Part shown: piece by piece, positions 1 through 6,116 of the stretch
Layout of the letters: the number at the start of each line of letters is the position of its first letter
Position numbering within the stretch: the first letter of the stretch is position 1
Origin: IDS-8 sp040902105
GTDB taxonomy: Bacteria; Pseudomonadota; Gammaproteobacteria; Steroidobacterales; Woeseiaceae
Reading direction: 5' to 3'
Length of the DNA stretch: 8,143 nucleotides
Assembly: GCA_040902105.1 (NCBI GenBank)
Contig: JBBDXW010000009.1
Location: forward strand, 1-8,143
Position numbers and translations under genes: made by a program
Notes under the pieces: generated by a model
What the model saw: the letters and a program-made list of their open reading frames with translations, nothing else
What the model was told of the DNA's origin: nothing
The model's database searches: none

Positions 1-1
1 A

Positions 2-103
2 GACACGGGAAACTCGCTCGTGGAACACCCCCGGACGGTACTCCTGCTTGTGCAAGAGACGAACGAATTCGACTTGCGCAGAGGCTCCCTAGGGACTCTC
101 TGA
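2..103 (+). pseudogene. Possible 3' remnant of a transposase-like frame
   Basis: The frame from base 2 is open from the window edge to a TGA at 101-103. It contains VLLLVQETNEFDLRRGSLG, which faintly resembles the 'VL.IQDTTELDF...GLG' segment around the first catalytic Asp of IS4/Tn5-type transposases. If that is right, the catalytic Asp reads as Glu and the protein stops soon after, so it would be dead. It could equally be the tail of another gene or chance. Only 33 codons are visible, and the match is from memory of the family pattern. The rest of the upstream region (104-158) holds only the ribosome binding site of the next gene. Confidence 0.15.
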
Positions 104-148
104 TCTGATACGCAGGCCACGAGCGCTGCGATTTCTGCTCCCCGAGCC

Positions 149-152
149 GAGG
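149..152 (+). promoter_or_regulatory. Ribosome binding site of the aspartoacylase-like gene
   Basis: GAGG stands six bases before the ATG at 159. It supports the start that gives a clean signal peptide. The TATACA between them looks like a -10 box but would place the transcription start inside the gene, so it is not called a promoter. Confidence 0.5.
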
Positions 153-158
153 TATACA

Positions 159-1229
159 ATGCGTCTGCTTCAACCGACTGCTCAACTGTATCTTTTCCTG
201 TTCGCCTTATGTGTACCTGCCGTGCAGGCCGCGGACGCCTTCGTCCTGGGCTCCATTGAGGCGCCGCGCGGCAGCCTGCGTTCCGGGTATCTCGAGATTC
301 CGCCCGGGGAGGATGGCGGGGAACGCGTTCCGGTCTCCGTGCTTCACGGCGCACGTCCCGGACCGGTGCTGGCGCTGGTGGCAGGTACGCACGGTTACGA
401 ATATCCGCCCATCACGGCGCTGCAACGGGTGCGCCGCGAGCTTGACCCGGCAATGCTCAGCGGTACGGTCATTCTCGTGCATATCGCCAACCCGCCGTCG
501 TTTCTTGGCCGGACGATCTACTACAGCCCGGCCGACGGCAAGAACCTGAACCGCGTCTACCCCGGCCGAGCGGACGGCACGCTCAGCGAACGCATTGCCC
601 ATGTCATCACGCAGGAGGTCATCGAGCGCAGCGATTATCTCGTCGACCTGCACGGCGGTGACGGCAACGAAGCATTGCGACCGTATGTCTACATGCCGCT
701 TACCGGCAACCGCGAACTGGACGCGGCGACAAAAGGCATGGCAATGGCTTTCGGCCTTGACCATATCGTGATCGATGCGGCCAGGCTGCGCGACCGCGAC
801 GATTCGCTGTACGTGGACCAGACCGCCCTGACTCGCGGCAAGCCCGCCATCACGACGGAAACCGGCCAGCTCGGATCAAATGATGAACGATGGGTACGGA
901 TGGCAGAGCACGGTGTCTACAACCTGCTGCGTCACCTCGAAATGCTGGACGGGGAAGTGCGCGAGAACAAAGGCATCGTATGGTTGACCGACTATCAGGT
1001 TATTGCGAGCCCGGAGACCGGTGTGTTCCGTGCGGAAGTCCGGGACGGCTACGCGATTGCCGAAGGCGGCCTGTTAGGCGTGCTGTTTGATTTTTTTGGC
1101 GACGAAGTTGCCGAAGTTCGCGCGCCGTTTGCCGGTGTCGTGAATTACGTGGTCGCAACCCCGCCGGTCAGCAAAGGCGAGCCGCTAGCTATGGTGAGTC
1201 GGGTGAAAGAGGGAGCAGATTCCGACTGA
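159..1229 (+). CDS. Exported succinylglutamate desuccinylase/aspartoacylase-family zinc hydrolase
   Basis: This is a 356-residue protein of the AstE/AspA family (M14-like zinc carboxypeptidase fold), which cleaves amide bonds of N-acyl amino acids or related small molecules. Residues 1-24 look like a Sec signal peptide (hydrophobic core YLFLFALCVPAV, AQA-type site before ADAF), so it should act in the periplasm. Zinc ligands are visible as H78 and E81 in GTHGYEY and H165 in VDLHGG. The KNLNRVYPG segment (128-136) carries the substrate-binding Asn-Arg pair, and E234 in TETGQLG is the likely catalytic Glu. The C-terminal part (about 280-350) has the small beta domain common in this family, ending with an 'APFAGVV' turn. 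A GAGG at 149-152, six bases before the ATG, supports this start. The true substrate is unknown. Export argues against a role in cytoplasmic arginine catabolism (AstE). Confidence 0.88.
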   Translation: MRLLQPTAQLYLFLFALCVPAVQAADAFVLGSIEAPRGSLRSGYLEIPPGEDGGERVPVSVLHGARPGPVLALVAGTHGYEYPPITALQRVRRELDPAMLSGTVILVHIANPPSFLGRTIYYSPADGKNLNRVYPGRADGTLSERIAHVITQEVIERSDYLVDLHGGDGNEALRPYVYMPLTGNRELDAATKGMAMAFGLDHIVIDAARLRDRDDSLYVDQTALTRGKPAITTETGQLGSNDERWVRMAEHGVYNLLRHLEMLDGEVRENKGIVWLTDYQVIASPETGVFRAEVRDGYAIAEGGLLGVLFDFFGDEVAEVRAPFAGVVNYVVATPPVSKGEPLAMVSRVKEGADSD

Positions 1230-1307
1230 GGCGAGGGCGTGTCCGCCGTCAACAGCCAGATCACATGCGAGAATAGGCCATCGTTCCACGCCCTGACGAG
1301 GTGCGTC

Positions 1308-1733
1308 ATGACTCCAGTAACAGCTCAGCTCAAACGTCATTCCGTGGCGCTCATCAGCCTGTTCGTTGCGTTGTCCAGTCTCGCCTACAACACGTGGCGC
1401 AATGAAAAAACCGAAACCAACCGAAACATCCGTACGGCAGGAGTCGAAATGCTGCTGCAGCTCGGCGAACTGGACCGGATCGTATTTTTCAGCCACTACG
1501 ACATGGACGAAGTACGCGGCAGTCCGCGCAGCGGCTGGGCGTACGTATTGACGATTCGCGATCTTGGCCGGTTGACCGCTGCGCCCGCGATCGGGTCATC
1601 GGAGGCGGTCATGCAGGTCTGGCAATCGAACTGGTCCGCGCTTGGCGAGGACGATGCATCGGCCACGGCGATCTCGGACAGCATCGACCGCGCGCGACAG
1701 GACATCCTGCTGGTACTTGCATCGTTGGAGTGA
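1308..1733 (+). CDS. Small single-pass membrane protein, function unknown
   Basis: This 141-residue protein matches no family I recognise. Residues 11-30 (HSVALISLFVALSSLAYNTW) form one hydrophobic segment preceded by Lys/Arg. The rest is soluble and rich in helix-forming residues, with a charged stretch right after the membrane segment (RNEKTETNRNIR). The likely topology is N-in with a roughly 110-residue domain on the other side of the membrane. The ATG at 1308 was chosen because GAGGTG (1298-1303) lies just before it and the membrane segment then falls at the N-terminus. A GTG at 1239, only nine bases after the preceding stop and with a GAGG seven bases upstream, would add 23 residues and cannot be excluded. 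It could be co-transcribed with the upstream hydrolase. No catalytic motif is visible. Confidence 0.65.
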   Translation: MTPVTAQLKRHSVALISLFVALSSLAYNTWRNEKTETNRNIRTAGVEMLLQLGELDRIVFFSHYDMDEVRGSPRSGWAYVLTIRDLGRLTAAPAIGSSEAVMQVWQSNWSALGEDDASATAISDSIDRARQDILLVLASLE

Positions 1734-1894
1734 CGAGCACCGGCAGCGATCGGTGGAGCGCGCGGGCCGCAGTCGCGTCAGGCAAAGCGCGAATTCCGGC
1801 CAGACTTCCACGATAACCTGCCAAGTGGCGAATCTCCGCCCGCTGCGCCGGTCCCTGTCCGTTAGTCTCATGGATAACCTACGGGGGAACCGGC

Positions 1895-2503
1895 ATGCAA
1901 CACTTCAAGTCACTCATCGCAGGCGCCATCGCCTGCCTGCTTTTCGCCGGCTCGGCGGCCGATGACGGCCGGAACCGGGCGGTCGACATCGCGCGCTTCG
2001 ACAGCGACGGCGCCCTGCTGGTGCCGGGAGACATGGACGAATGGGTTTTCCTCGGCAGCTCGCTCGGTATGGGTTACTCGCAGGAAAATTTCGATGCCGA
2101 CAGTCCGGGCATGTTCCAGATTGCACGTATCGAACCGCAGGCCTACAAGGCTTTCCTCGAGACCGGGCGTTTTGTCGACGGCACGATGATCGCATTGCAT
2201 TTCTTCGGCTCGCAGAACGAAATTTCGATCAACCGCGCCGGCTTCGTCATGGGCGACCTGCACTTTGCCGAGATACACTACAAGGACAGCAAGCGCTTTC
2301 CGGACGGCTTCAATTTCTATAACGTGGCGAACGGACAGAACGTTGCGGAGGAAATACCCTTGCCGAACGAATGTGTCGCATGCCACAAGCGGGACGGCGC
2401 CTACGACGGCGTCTTCGTGCAATTCTACCCGGTGATCCACAAGTACCTGCCGGACGAAGTGCGGGCCCGGCTGCAGAATGCGGGTACACCCAACGGCCAC
2501 TGA
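1895..2503 (+). CDS. Exported cytochrome P460-family c-type haem protein
   Basis: This is a 202-residue protein. Residues 1-22 are a signal peptide (KSLIAGAIACLLFAGSAA), so it is exported. The single haem c motif CVACH (C160, C163, H164) lies near the C-terminus, as in cytochrome P460 and cytochrome c'-beta, and is followed by KRDGAYDGVFVQFYP, a typical family ending. Upstream, the 'PQAYKAFLETGRFVDGTMIALHFF' region (81-104) is also typical of the family. Known members bind or oxidise hydroxylamine or nitric oxide in the periplasm. Many homologues, including 'P460 domain' proteins in heterotrophs, have no tested activity. Whether the Lys-haem cross-link of true P460 is present cannot be decided: between residues 50 and 129 the only Lys is K85, which sits in a segment common to the whole family. 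A G-rich GGGGGAA (1883-1889) lies five bases before the ATG. The 3' end overlaps the next gene by 26 bases. Confidence 0.85.
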   Translation: MQHFKSLIAGAIACLLFAGSAADDGRNRAVDIARFDSDGALLVPGDMDEWVFLGSSLGMGYSQENFDADSPGMFQIARIEPQAYKAFLETGRFVDGTMIALHFFGSQNEISINRAGFVMGDLHFAEIHYKDSKRFPDGFNFYNVANGQNVAEEIPLPNECVACHKRDGAYDGVFVQFYPVIHKYLPDEVRARLQNAGTPNGH

Positions 2504-3503
2504 GCGCGCCACGCCCGCCGCCGCAGAACCGCGACTCATCGCCGCGCTCGCCTATCCGGGCGTGCAGTTGCTCGACATCACCGGACCGCTCGAAGCGTTC
2601 AACCTCGCCGCGCAGCAGATGATCGACGACGGCGAGGCCCGCCGGAAGCTGTATCGCGTCCTGGTCATCGCCAAGGAGCGCGGTGAGGTGGAGTCCATGT
2701 CCGGCCTGTACATCCGCGCAGAGCGAACGCTCGACGATTCCCTGGGCGATGTCGACACCCTGCTGATCCCCGGCGCCCTCACCGGCGGCTCGCAGTTCTA
2801 TGAAGATCCGCGGTACCAGGACTGGGTCAGGATTGCCGCGAAGCGCGTGCGACGCGTGTGTTCCGTCTGCTCGGGCGCGCTGCTGCTTGCCGCCGCCGGT
2901 CTTCTCGACGGCAAGCGTGCGACGACGCACTGGATGGATGCCGCCCTGCTGCGCGACTCATTCCCGAAAGTCCGGGTCGAAGCCAGCCGGATCTATGTCG
3001 AGGACGGCGGCATATTCACGTCCGGCGGCATCACTGCCGGCATCGATCTGGCGCTGGCGCTCATCGAGCGCGATTACTCACGAAAGCTGGCCTTGAAGAC
3101 GGCCAAGCGCCTGCTCGTATTTCTGAAACGCCCCGGCGACCAGCTGCAGTTCAACAGTTTCCTTGCCGCACAGGTCCAGCCGACGCACTTCGATGCGCTT
3201 CTCGACTGGATCGTCGAGAACCTGCGCGGCGACCTCGAAACGACCGGACTGGCGCGGCGTGCGTGCATGAGCGAACGCACGTTTCGGCGCAGATTCGAGG
3301 CGGAGCTGGGTTTGACTCCTCAGCAATACATCGCGAACGCGCGCATCAACAAGGCGCAAAGCCTGATGGAATCTACCGCGCTGTCGCTCGGTGATATCGC
3401 GAGACGTTGCGGATACCCCTCCGCGAACGCGATGCGTTACGCCTTCACAAAAACCCTCGAGGTCACGCCGCGCGAATACCGGAAAACCTTCGGGAATTGC
3501 TAG
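2478..3503 (+). CDS. GlxA-family transcriptional regulator (DJ-1/PfpI domain plus AraC helix-turn-helix)
   Basis: This 341-residue protein has the layout of GlxA-family regulators. An N-terminal DJ-1/PfpI-like (class I glutamine amidotransferase fold) domain spans about residues 19-200. It includes LLDITGPLEAF, the nucleophile-elbow position CSGALLLAAAGLLDG with C131, and ATTHW (148-152). A C-terminal AraC/XylS double helix-turn-helix spans about 240-338, with LARRACMSERTFRRRF and DIARRCGYPSANAMRYAF as the two helix-turn-helix units and TPREYRKTF at the end. The N-terminal domain in this family usually senses a small molecule rather than acting as an enzyme. The start overlaps the P460 gene and no good ribosome binding site is seen before it, so translation is probably coupled. 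The next in-frame alternative (GTG at 2562) would cut into the first beta strand. The target may be its own operon, but no operator could be identified. Confidence 0.9.
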   Translation: MRVHPTATERATPAAAEPRLIAALAYPGVQLLDITGPLEAFNLAAQQMIDDGEARRKLYRVLVIAKERGEVESMSGLYIRAERTLDDSLGDVDTLLIPGALTGGSQFYEDPRYQDWVRIAAKRVRRVCSVCSGALLLAAAGLLDGKRATTHWMDAALLRDSFPKVRVEASRIYVEDGGIFTSGGITAGIDLALALIERDYSRKLALKTAKRLLVFLKRPGDQLQFNSFLAAQVQPTHFDALLDWIVENLRGDLETTGLARRACMSERTFRRRFEAELGLTPQQYIANARINKAQSLMESTALSLGDIARRCGYPSANAMRYAFTKTLEVTPREYRKTFGNC

Positions 3504-3537
3504 GGAAGCTCTAGAGAGGTCGGAAAAAGACTGGTGG

Positions 3538-3562
3538 TCGCCCGCAATGGCGGGCTCCTACA
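3538..3562 (-). repeat. REP-like palindrome with GTAG head
   Basis: Read on the minus strand, the element is TGTAGGAGCCCGCCATTGCG followed by GGCGA. It has a GTAG tetranucleotide, then a perfect 6-bp stem (GCCCGC/GCGGGC, 3540-3545 with 3550-3555) and a 4-base loop. This layout, GTAG at the foot of a short GC hairpin, is that of REP sequences handled by REP-associated tyrosine transposases (RAYT, TnpA_REP) in gammaproteobacteria. It sits 34 bases after the regulator's stop, a usual REP position, and may stabilise or end the transcript, though no T-run follows. Only one copy is seen in the window, so its repeat status is inferred from form. Confidence 0.6.
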
Positions 3563-3629
3563 GCGGTCGAATCCAGACCTTGTGCTGAGGCTCCCCGGGG
3601 TTCGTCAACCGTCCGGCGTCCCAACCCGC

Positions 3630-3641
3630 TACAATCCGCGC
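3630..3641 (+). promoter_or_regulatory. Probable -10 box for a leaderless M23 mRNA
   Basis: TACAAT (3630-3635) matches the sigma-70 -10 consensus TATAAT at five of six bases and is only six bases from the ATG at 3642. Transcription from this box would begin at or next to the start codon, giving a leaderless message. No Shine-Dalgarno sequence precedes the ATG, which fits. A convincing -35 box was not found (TTCGTC at 3601-3606 is too far away). Confidence 0.4.
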
Positions 3642-5060
3642 ATGGGAAAACTCATTGCCGTTCTCGTTCTGCTTCTCGCCGCGGCTGGCGCCGCCTGGTA
3701 TATCGCCGGTCGCGCCGACCCGCCGGCTATCGAGATCGTCAAGCCGGGACGGCTGATCGGGCAGTCCGGTGATCTCGAGCTGACGATCATGACGCCACGC
3801 GGCGAGCTCACGCGCCTCGAAGTCGCCCTGCAGCAGGGCCAGACGCGCGTGCCCGTGTTCGACCTGCCCGGAGCCGAGCCCGCGCGGCTCGTCAGGGAAG
3901 GCGAGCATCTTCTGCGCCTGACCCGGCAGATCGGCAAGCGCGAGGTGCCCGAGCTCGAGGCCGGGCCCTTGACGGTTCATGTCACCGCCGTGAGGCCGGT
4001 ACTGTTCGGCCTGCGGGAGATCGAGTCCAGCGCGATGCACCAGGTCGAGGTGCGCCTGATGCCGCCGCAAGTCGGCATCGCTTCGCAGTTTCACTACATC
4101 AATCACGGCGGCTCGGAGATGGTCGTCTACCGCGTGAATCCGCCGGACGTCGACTCCGGCGTGTGGGTCGGCGACTACGAATATCCGGGTTATCCGGCGA
4201 GCGGTGCCGGCATCGAAGGCGCGAATCCCGGGCTGCGCGTGGCGTTCTTCGCGCTCCTGTGGGATCAGGACGTCGGGACGCCGATCAGCCTCTACGCCCG
4301 CGACGAGGTCGGCAACGAGGCCCGCGCGAGCTTCGACTACCGCGTTTTCCCGAAGAACTTCCGCAACAGCCGGATCACGTTGAACGACCGCTTCCTGCAG
4401 AAGGTCGTGCCGGAGATTCTCTACAACACGCCGGAGCTGAAGGTCGAAGACGCGTCCGACCTGCTGGCCTCGTACCTGCGCATCAACAACGACCTGCGGC
4501 GCCAGAACAACGCCCGGATCGCCGCGATGGCCGGGGAGACCGCGACGGAGACCCTGTGGCAGGAGGCGTTCAAGCAGCTCACCAATACCGCGGTCGAGGC
4601 GGGCTTCGCCGATCAGCGCAGCTACGTCTATGACGGCAAGGAGGTCGATCGGCAGGTGCACCTGGGATTCGATCTGGCCTCGACGACCAACGCGCCGGTG
4701 CTGGCGGCGAACAGCGGACGGGTCGTGCACGCCGGCTGGCTCGGCATCTACGGCAACTGCGTGGTGCTCGATCACGGCATGGGCCTGCAGTCGCTGTACG
4801 CGCACCTCTCGGCGATCGAGGTCGCGGCCGGCGATGCGGTCGGGAAGAACGGGCGGCTCGGACTGAGCGGCGAGACCGGCCTGGCCGGCGGCGATCACCT
4901 GCATTTCACGATGCTGCTTGGCGGCCATGCGGTCACGCCGATCGACTGGTGGAGCCAGCAGTGGATTGACGACAGGATCGTACGCAAGCTGCGCGAAGCC
5001 GGTCCGGCGGAAGAGAGCGAAGCGACGGCGGACGTGGCGCGCCAGGAGTCTGCGCGGTAG
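3642..5060 (+). CDS. Membrane-anchored M23 (LytM-type) metallopeptidase
   Basis: This 472-residue protein has an N-terminal hydrophobic segment (residues 4-22, LIAVLVLLLAAAGAAWYIA) that acts as an uncleaved signal anchor, placing the rest in the periplasm. Residues 30-240 form a beta-rich region of unknown role, with 'KPGRLIGQSGDLELTI' and 'LYARDEVGNEARASFDY' suggesting immunoglobulin-like strands. The M23 domain spans about 330-440 and is complete: H340 and D344 in HLGFD, H388 in LYAHL, and H421 in GGDHLHF. These are the zinc and catalytic positions of active LytM enzymes, so it is predicted to cut peptidoglycan cross-links rather than be a degenerate activator such as EnvC. The ATG at 3642 was chosen because the anchor begins directly there and a -10 box lies just upstream. 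The 36 codons upstream in frame run through the REP-like palindrome and are not expected to be coding. The last codons and the stop lie within an inverted-repeat arm. Confidence 0.9.
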   Translation: MGKLIAVLVLLLAAAGAAWYIAGRADPPAIEIVKPGRLIGQSGDLELTIMTPRGELTRLEVALQQGQTRVPVFDLPGAEPARLVREGEHLLRLTRQIGKREVPELEAGPLTVHVTAVRPVLFGLREIESSAMHQVEVRLMPPQVGIASQFHYINHGGSEMVVYRVNPPDVDSGVWVGDYEYPGYPASGAGIEGANPGLRVAFFALLWDQDVGTPISLYARDEVGNEARASFDYRVFPKNFRNSRITLNDRFLQKVVPEILYNTPELKVEDASDLLASYLRINNDLRRQNNARIAAMAGETATETLWQEAFKQLTNTAVEAGFADQRSYVYDGKEVDRQVHLGFDLASTTNAPVLAANSGRVVHAGWLGIYGNCVVLDHGMGLQSLYAHLSAIEVAAGDAVGKNGRLGLSGETGLAGGDHLHFTMLLGGHAVTPIDWWSQQWIDDRIVRKLREAGPAEESEATADVARQESAR

Positions 5061-5256
5061 AAATATTCCTGCCCGGCTCTGGCGTCCTGCTTCGCCCTAA
5101 CTCCTGCATCCATGCAGTCGTACGAATGCGCCACAGCGGTCCATTTTTCCATTCTTTTTCGTTGCGTAGAATGACTATGCGCCTCAAAAGAACGAAAAAC
5201 TGTCCTCGCTGTGTCACATTCTCGCTACGGATATTTCTACCGCGCAGACTCCTGGC
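5041..5256. repeat. Nested palindromic element with perfect 26-bp inverted ends
   Basis: The 26 bases at 5041-5066 are the exact reverse complement of 5231-5256. Inside lies a second arm pair (5124-5138 with 5207-5221, 13 of 15 positions complementary), a third (5155-5163 with 5191-5199, 9 of 9) and an apical hairpin (5164-5169 with 5175-5180, one G-U). A side branch on the left, 5067-5123, carries a 6-bp hairpin (5104-5109 with 5112-5117). The whole could fold as a branched RNA or single-stranded DNA structure. It could be a small non-autonomous mobile element (MITE) or a dispersed intergenic repeat. No transposase gene and no clear target duplication are seen. The left end overlaps the last six codons and the stop of the M23 gene. 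It may also end transcription between the two convergent genes. Confidence 0.7.
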
Positions 5257-5384
5257 CCGGATCGTTTCGGCAGGCGGCGGGAACCCCGAGGTTCGATTAA
5301 AGCCTCCCGTCGCGAGCGCCGCAGCGCAACGCCGGGTCAGCATCACGGTGCGGCCTGCGGCGCTCGCGCGGGAGCGTCCTTACT
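5061..5384. other. Intergenic region between convergent genes
   Basis: This 324-base gap separates the ends of the M23 gene (plus) and the DUF1428 gene (minus). It contains most of the nested palindrome (to 5256), a small hairpin (GAACC/GGTTC, 5281-5285 with 5290-5294) and a long GC-rich hairpin at 5304-5374. The short open frames that cross it change frame freely and resemble no protein, so no gene is called here. Confidence 0.7.
5304..5374 (-). terminator. Long GC-rich hairpin, possible terminator of the DUF1428 gene
   Basis: A perfect 13-bp stem (5311-5323 with 5356-5368) extends by six more pairs past a one-base bulge at 5310 (5304-5309 with 5369-5374), closing a 32-base loop. It begins 10 bases after the stop of the minus-strand DUF1428 gene. 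On that strand it is followed by GGCTTTAATC, which has only a short T-run, so it may be a weak intrinsic terminator, a transcript-stabilising hairpin or part of a repeat. Confidence 0.4.
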
Positions 5385-6104
5385 TTACTGGTCGAGGATT
5401 GGCGCGAAGCCGCCGTAAATCATGCGCTTGCCGTCGAACGGCATGTTGGTCGCGTCCGGCTTCATCCGCTCGTCCTCCATGATCCTTGGCCAGGCGGCGT
5501 CGCGGCTCTCTTTCGACGGCCATTCGACCCAGGAATAAACGACGACCTCATCGCCGATCGCCTTCACCGCTCCCTTGTAATCGGTGACCTTGCCGTCGGG
5601 AACATCGTCGCCCCAGGCCTCGACGACGCGGATCGCGCCGTAGTCCCTGAACACCGCCGCAGCCCTTTCGGCCACTTTGCGATAGGCCTCCCTCTTCCCG
5701 GCCGGAACCGGCACGAGGTAACCGTCGGCATAACCCATGGTCCCTTCGGCGGCTTCGTCGACGATGGGCGCGAAACCACCGAAAATCATGCGTTTGCCGT
5801 CGAACGGCATCGACGCACCCATGTCCTTCATCCGTGGATCAGACATGATCTTTTCGTTGGCGGCGTCGCGGCTTTCCTTCGATGGATATTCGATCCATGA
5901 GAAGACCACGACCTCGTCGTCCTTGGCCTTCACCGCGCCCTTGAAGTCGGTGACCTTCCCGTCGGGTACGTCATCGCCCCAGGTCTCGACCACGCGGGTC
6001 GCCCCGAACTCCTTGAACAGCGGCGCGGCTCGAGCCGCGTGCTTGCGATATGCATCTTTGTTGGCCGCGGGCACTGCGGCGACAAATCCTTCAACATAGT
6101 TCAT
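5385..6104 (-). CDS. Tandem-duplicated DUF1428 (YbaA-like) protein
   Basis: This 239-residue protein consists of two full DUF1428 domains, residues 1-117 and 123-239, joined by a linker of about five residues (AAEGT). By hand alignment without gaps, the halves agree at about 78 of 117 positions. Shared blocks include WGDDVPDGKVTD, KGAVKA, DEVVV, PSKESRDAA and MPFDGKRMI, with GGFAPI near each end. Single-domain members such as E. coli YbaA are about 117 residues long, adopt a small ferredoxin-like alpha/beta fold and have no settled function. Proteins with this fold often dimerise, so the fusion may make the pseudo-dimer in one chain. The start is supported by AGGAG (minus strand, 6112-6116) seven bases before the ATG. 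No signal peptide is present, so it is cytoplasmic. The gene appears monocistronic. Confidence 0.9.
   Translation of the reverse strand: MNYVEGFVAAVPAANKDAYRKHAARAAPLFKEFGATRVVETWGDDVPDGKVTDFKGAVKAKDDEVVVFSWIEYPSKESRDAANEKIMSDPRMKDMGASMPFDGKRMIFGGFAPIVDEAAEGTMGYADGYLVPVPAGKREAYRKVAERAAAVFRDYGAIRVVEAWGDDVPDGKVTDYKGAVKAIGDEVVVYSWVEWPSKESRDAAWPRIMEDERMKPDATNMPFDGKRMIYGGFAPILDQ
5388..6104 (-). repeat. Direct duplication, 366-bp period, within the DUF1428 gene
   Basis: The two domain-coding units, 6104-5754 and 5738-5388, are direct repeats at both DNA and protein level with a 366-bp offset (122 codons). For example, CATGCGCTTGCCGTCGAACG near 5421 recurs with one change near 5788. Divergence is enough that the duplication is not recent. 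Confidence 0.75.
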
Positions 6105-6111
6105 TGCTCAT

Positions 6112-6116
6112 CTCCT
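6112..6116 (-). promoter_or_regulatory. Ribosome binding site of the DUF1428 gene
   Basis: AGGAG on the minus strand, seven bases before the ATG (6104-6102), is the clearest Shine-Dalgarno sequence in the window and fixes this start. Confidence 0.7.

Noticed and set aside
153..158. TATACA directly before the first ATG as a -10 promoter box
   Set aside because: Transcription would start inside the gene and lose the ATG, while a proper GAGG ribosome binding site lies just upstream of the box.
207..764. Minus-strand frame opposite the aspartoacylase-like gene
   Set aside because: It lies opposite a well-supported enzyme, has no ribosome binding site and an Arg/His-rich composition typical of shadows.
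1910..2930. Two minus-strand frames of about 205 codons opposite the P460 and regulator genes
   Set aside because: Both lie opposite genes with clear family motifs and show no domain of their own.
3504..3535. TAGGGAAGCTCTAGAGAGGTC after the regulator stop as a possible insertion-sequence end
   Set aside because: It looks loosely like some insertion-sequence ends, but no matching inverted copy is present in the window.
3558..4928. Long minus-strand open frame (456 codons) opposite the M23 gene
   Set aside because: It is an antisense shadow: the plus-strand gene has a complete M23 domain with all zinc ligands, while the minus frame is Arg/Val/Ala-rich, has no recognisable domain and is explained by high GC.
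5171..5224. Minus-strand reading NVTQRGQFFV inside the palindrome, recalling the HVTQRGN motif of REP-associated transposases
   Set aside because: Only about seven residues resemble the motif, no other transposase motif follows, and the bases are accounted for by the inverted-repeat arms.
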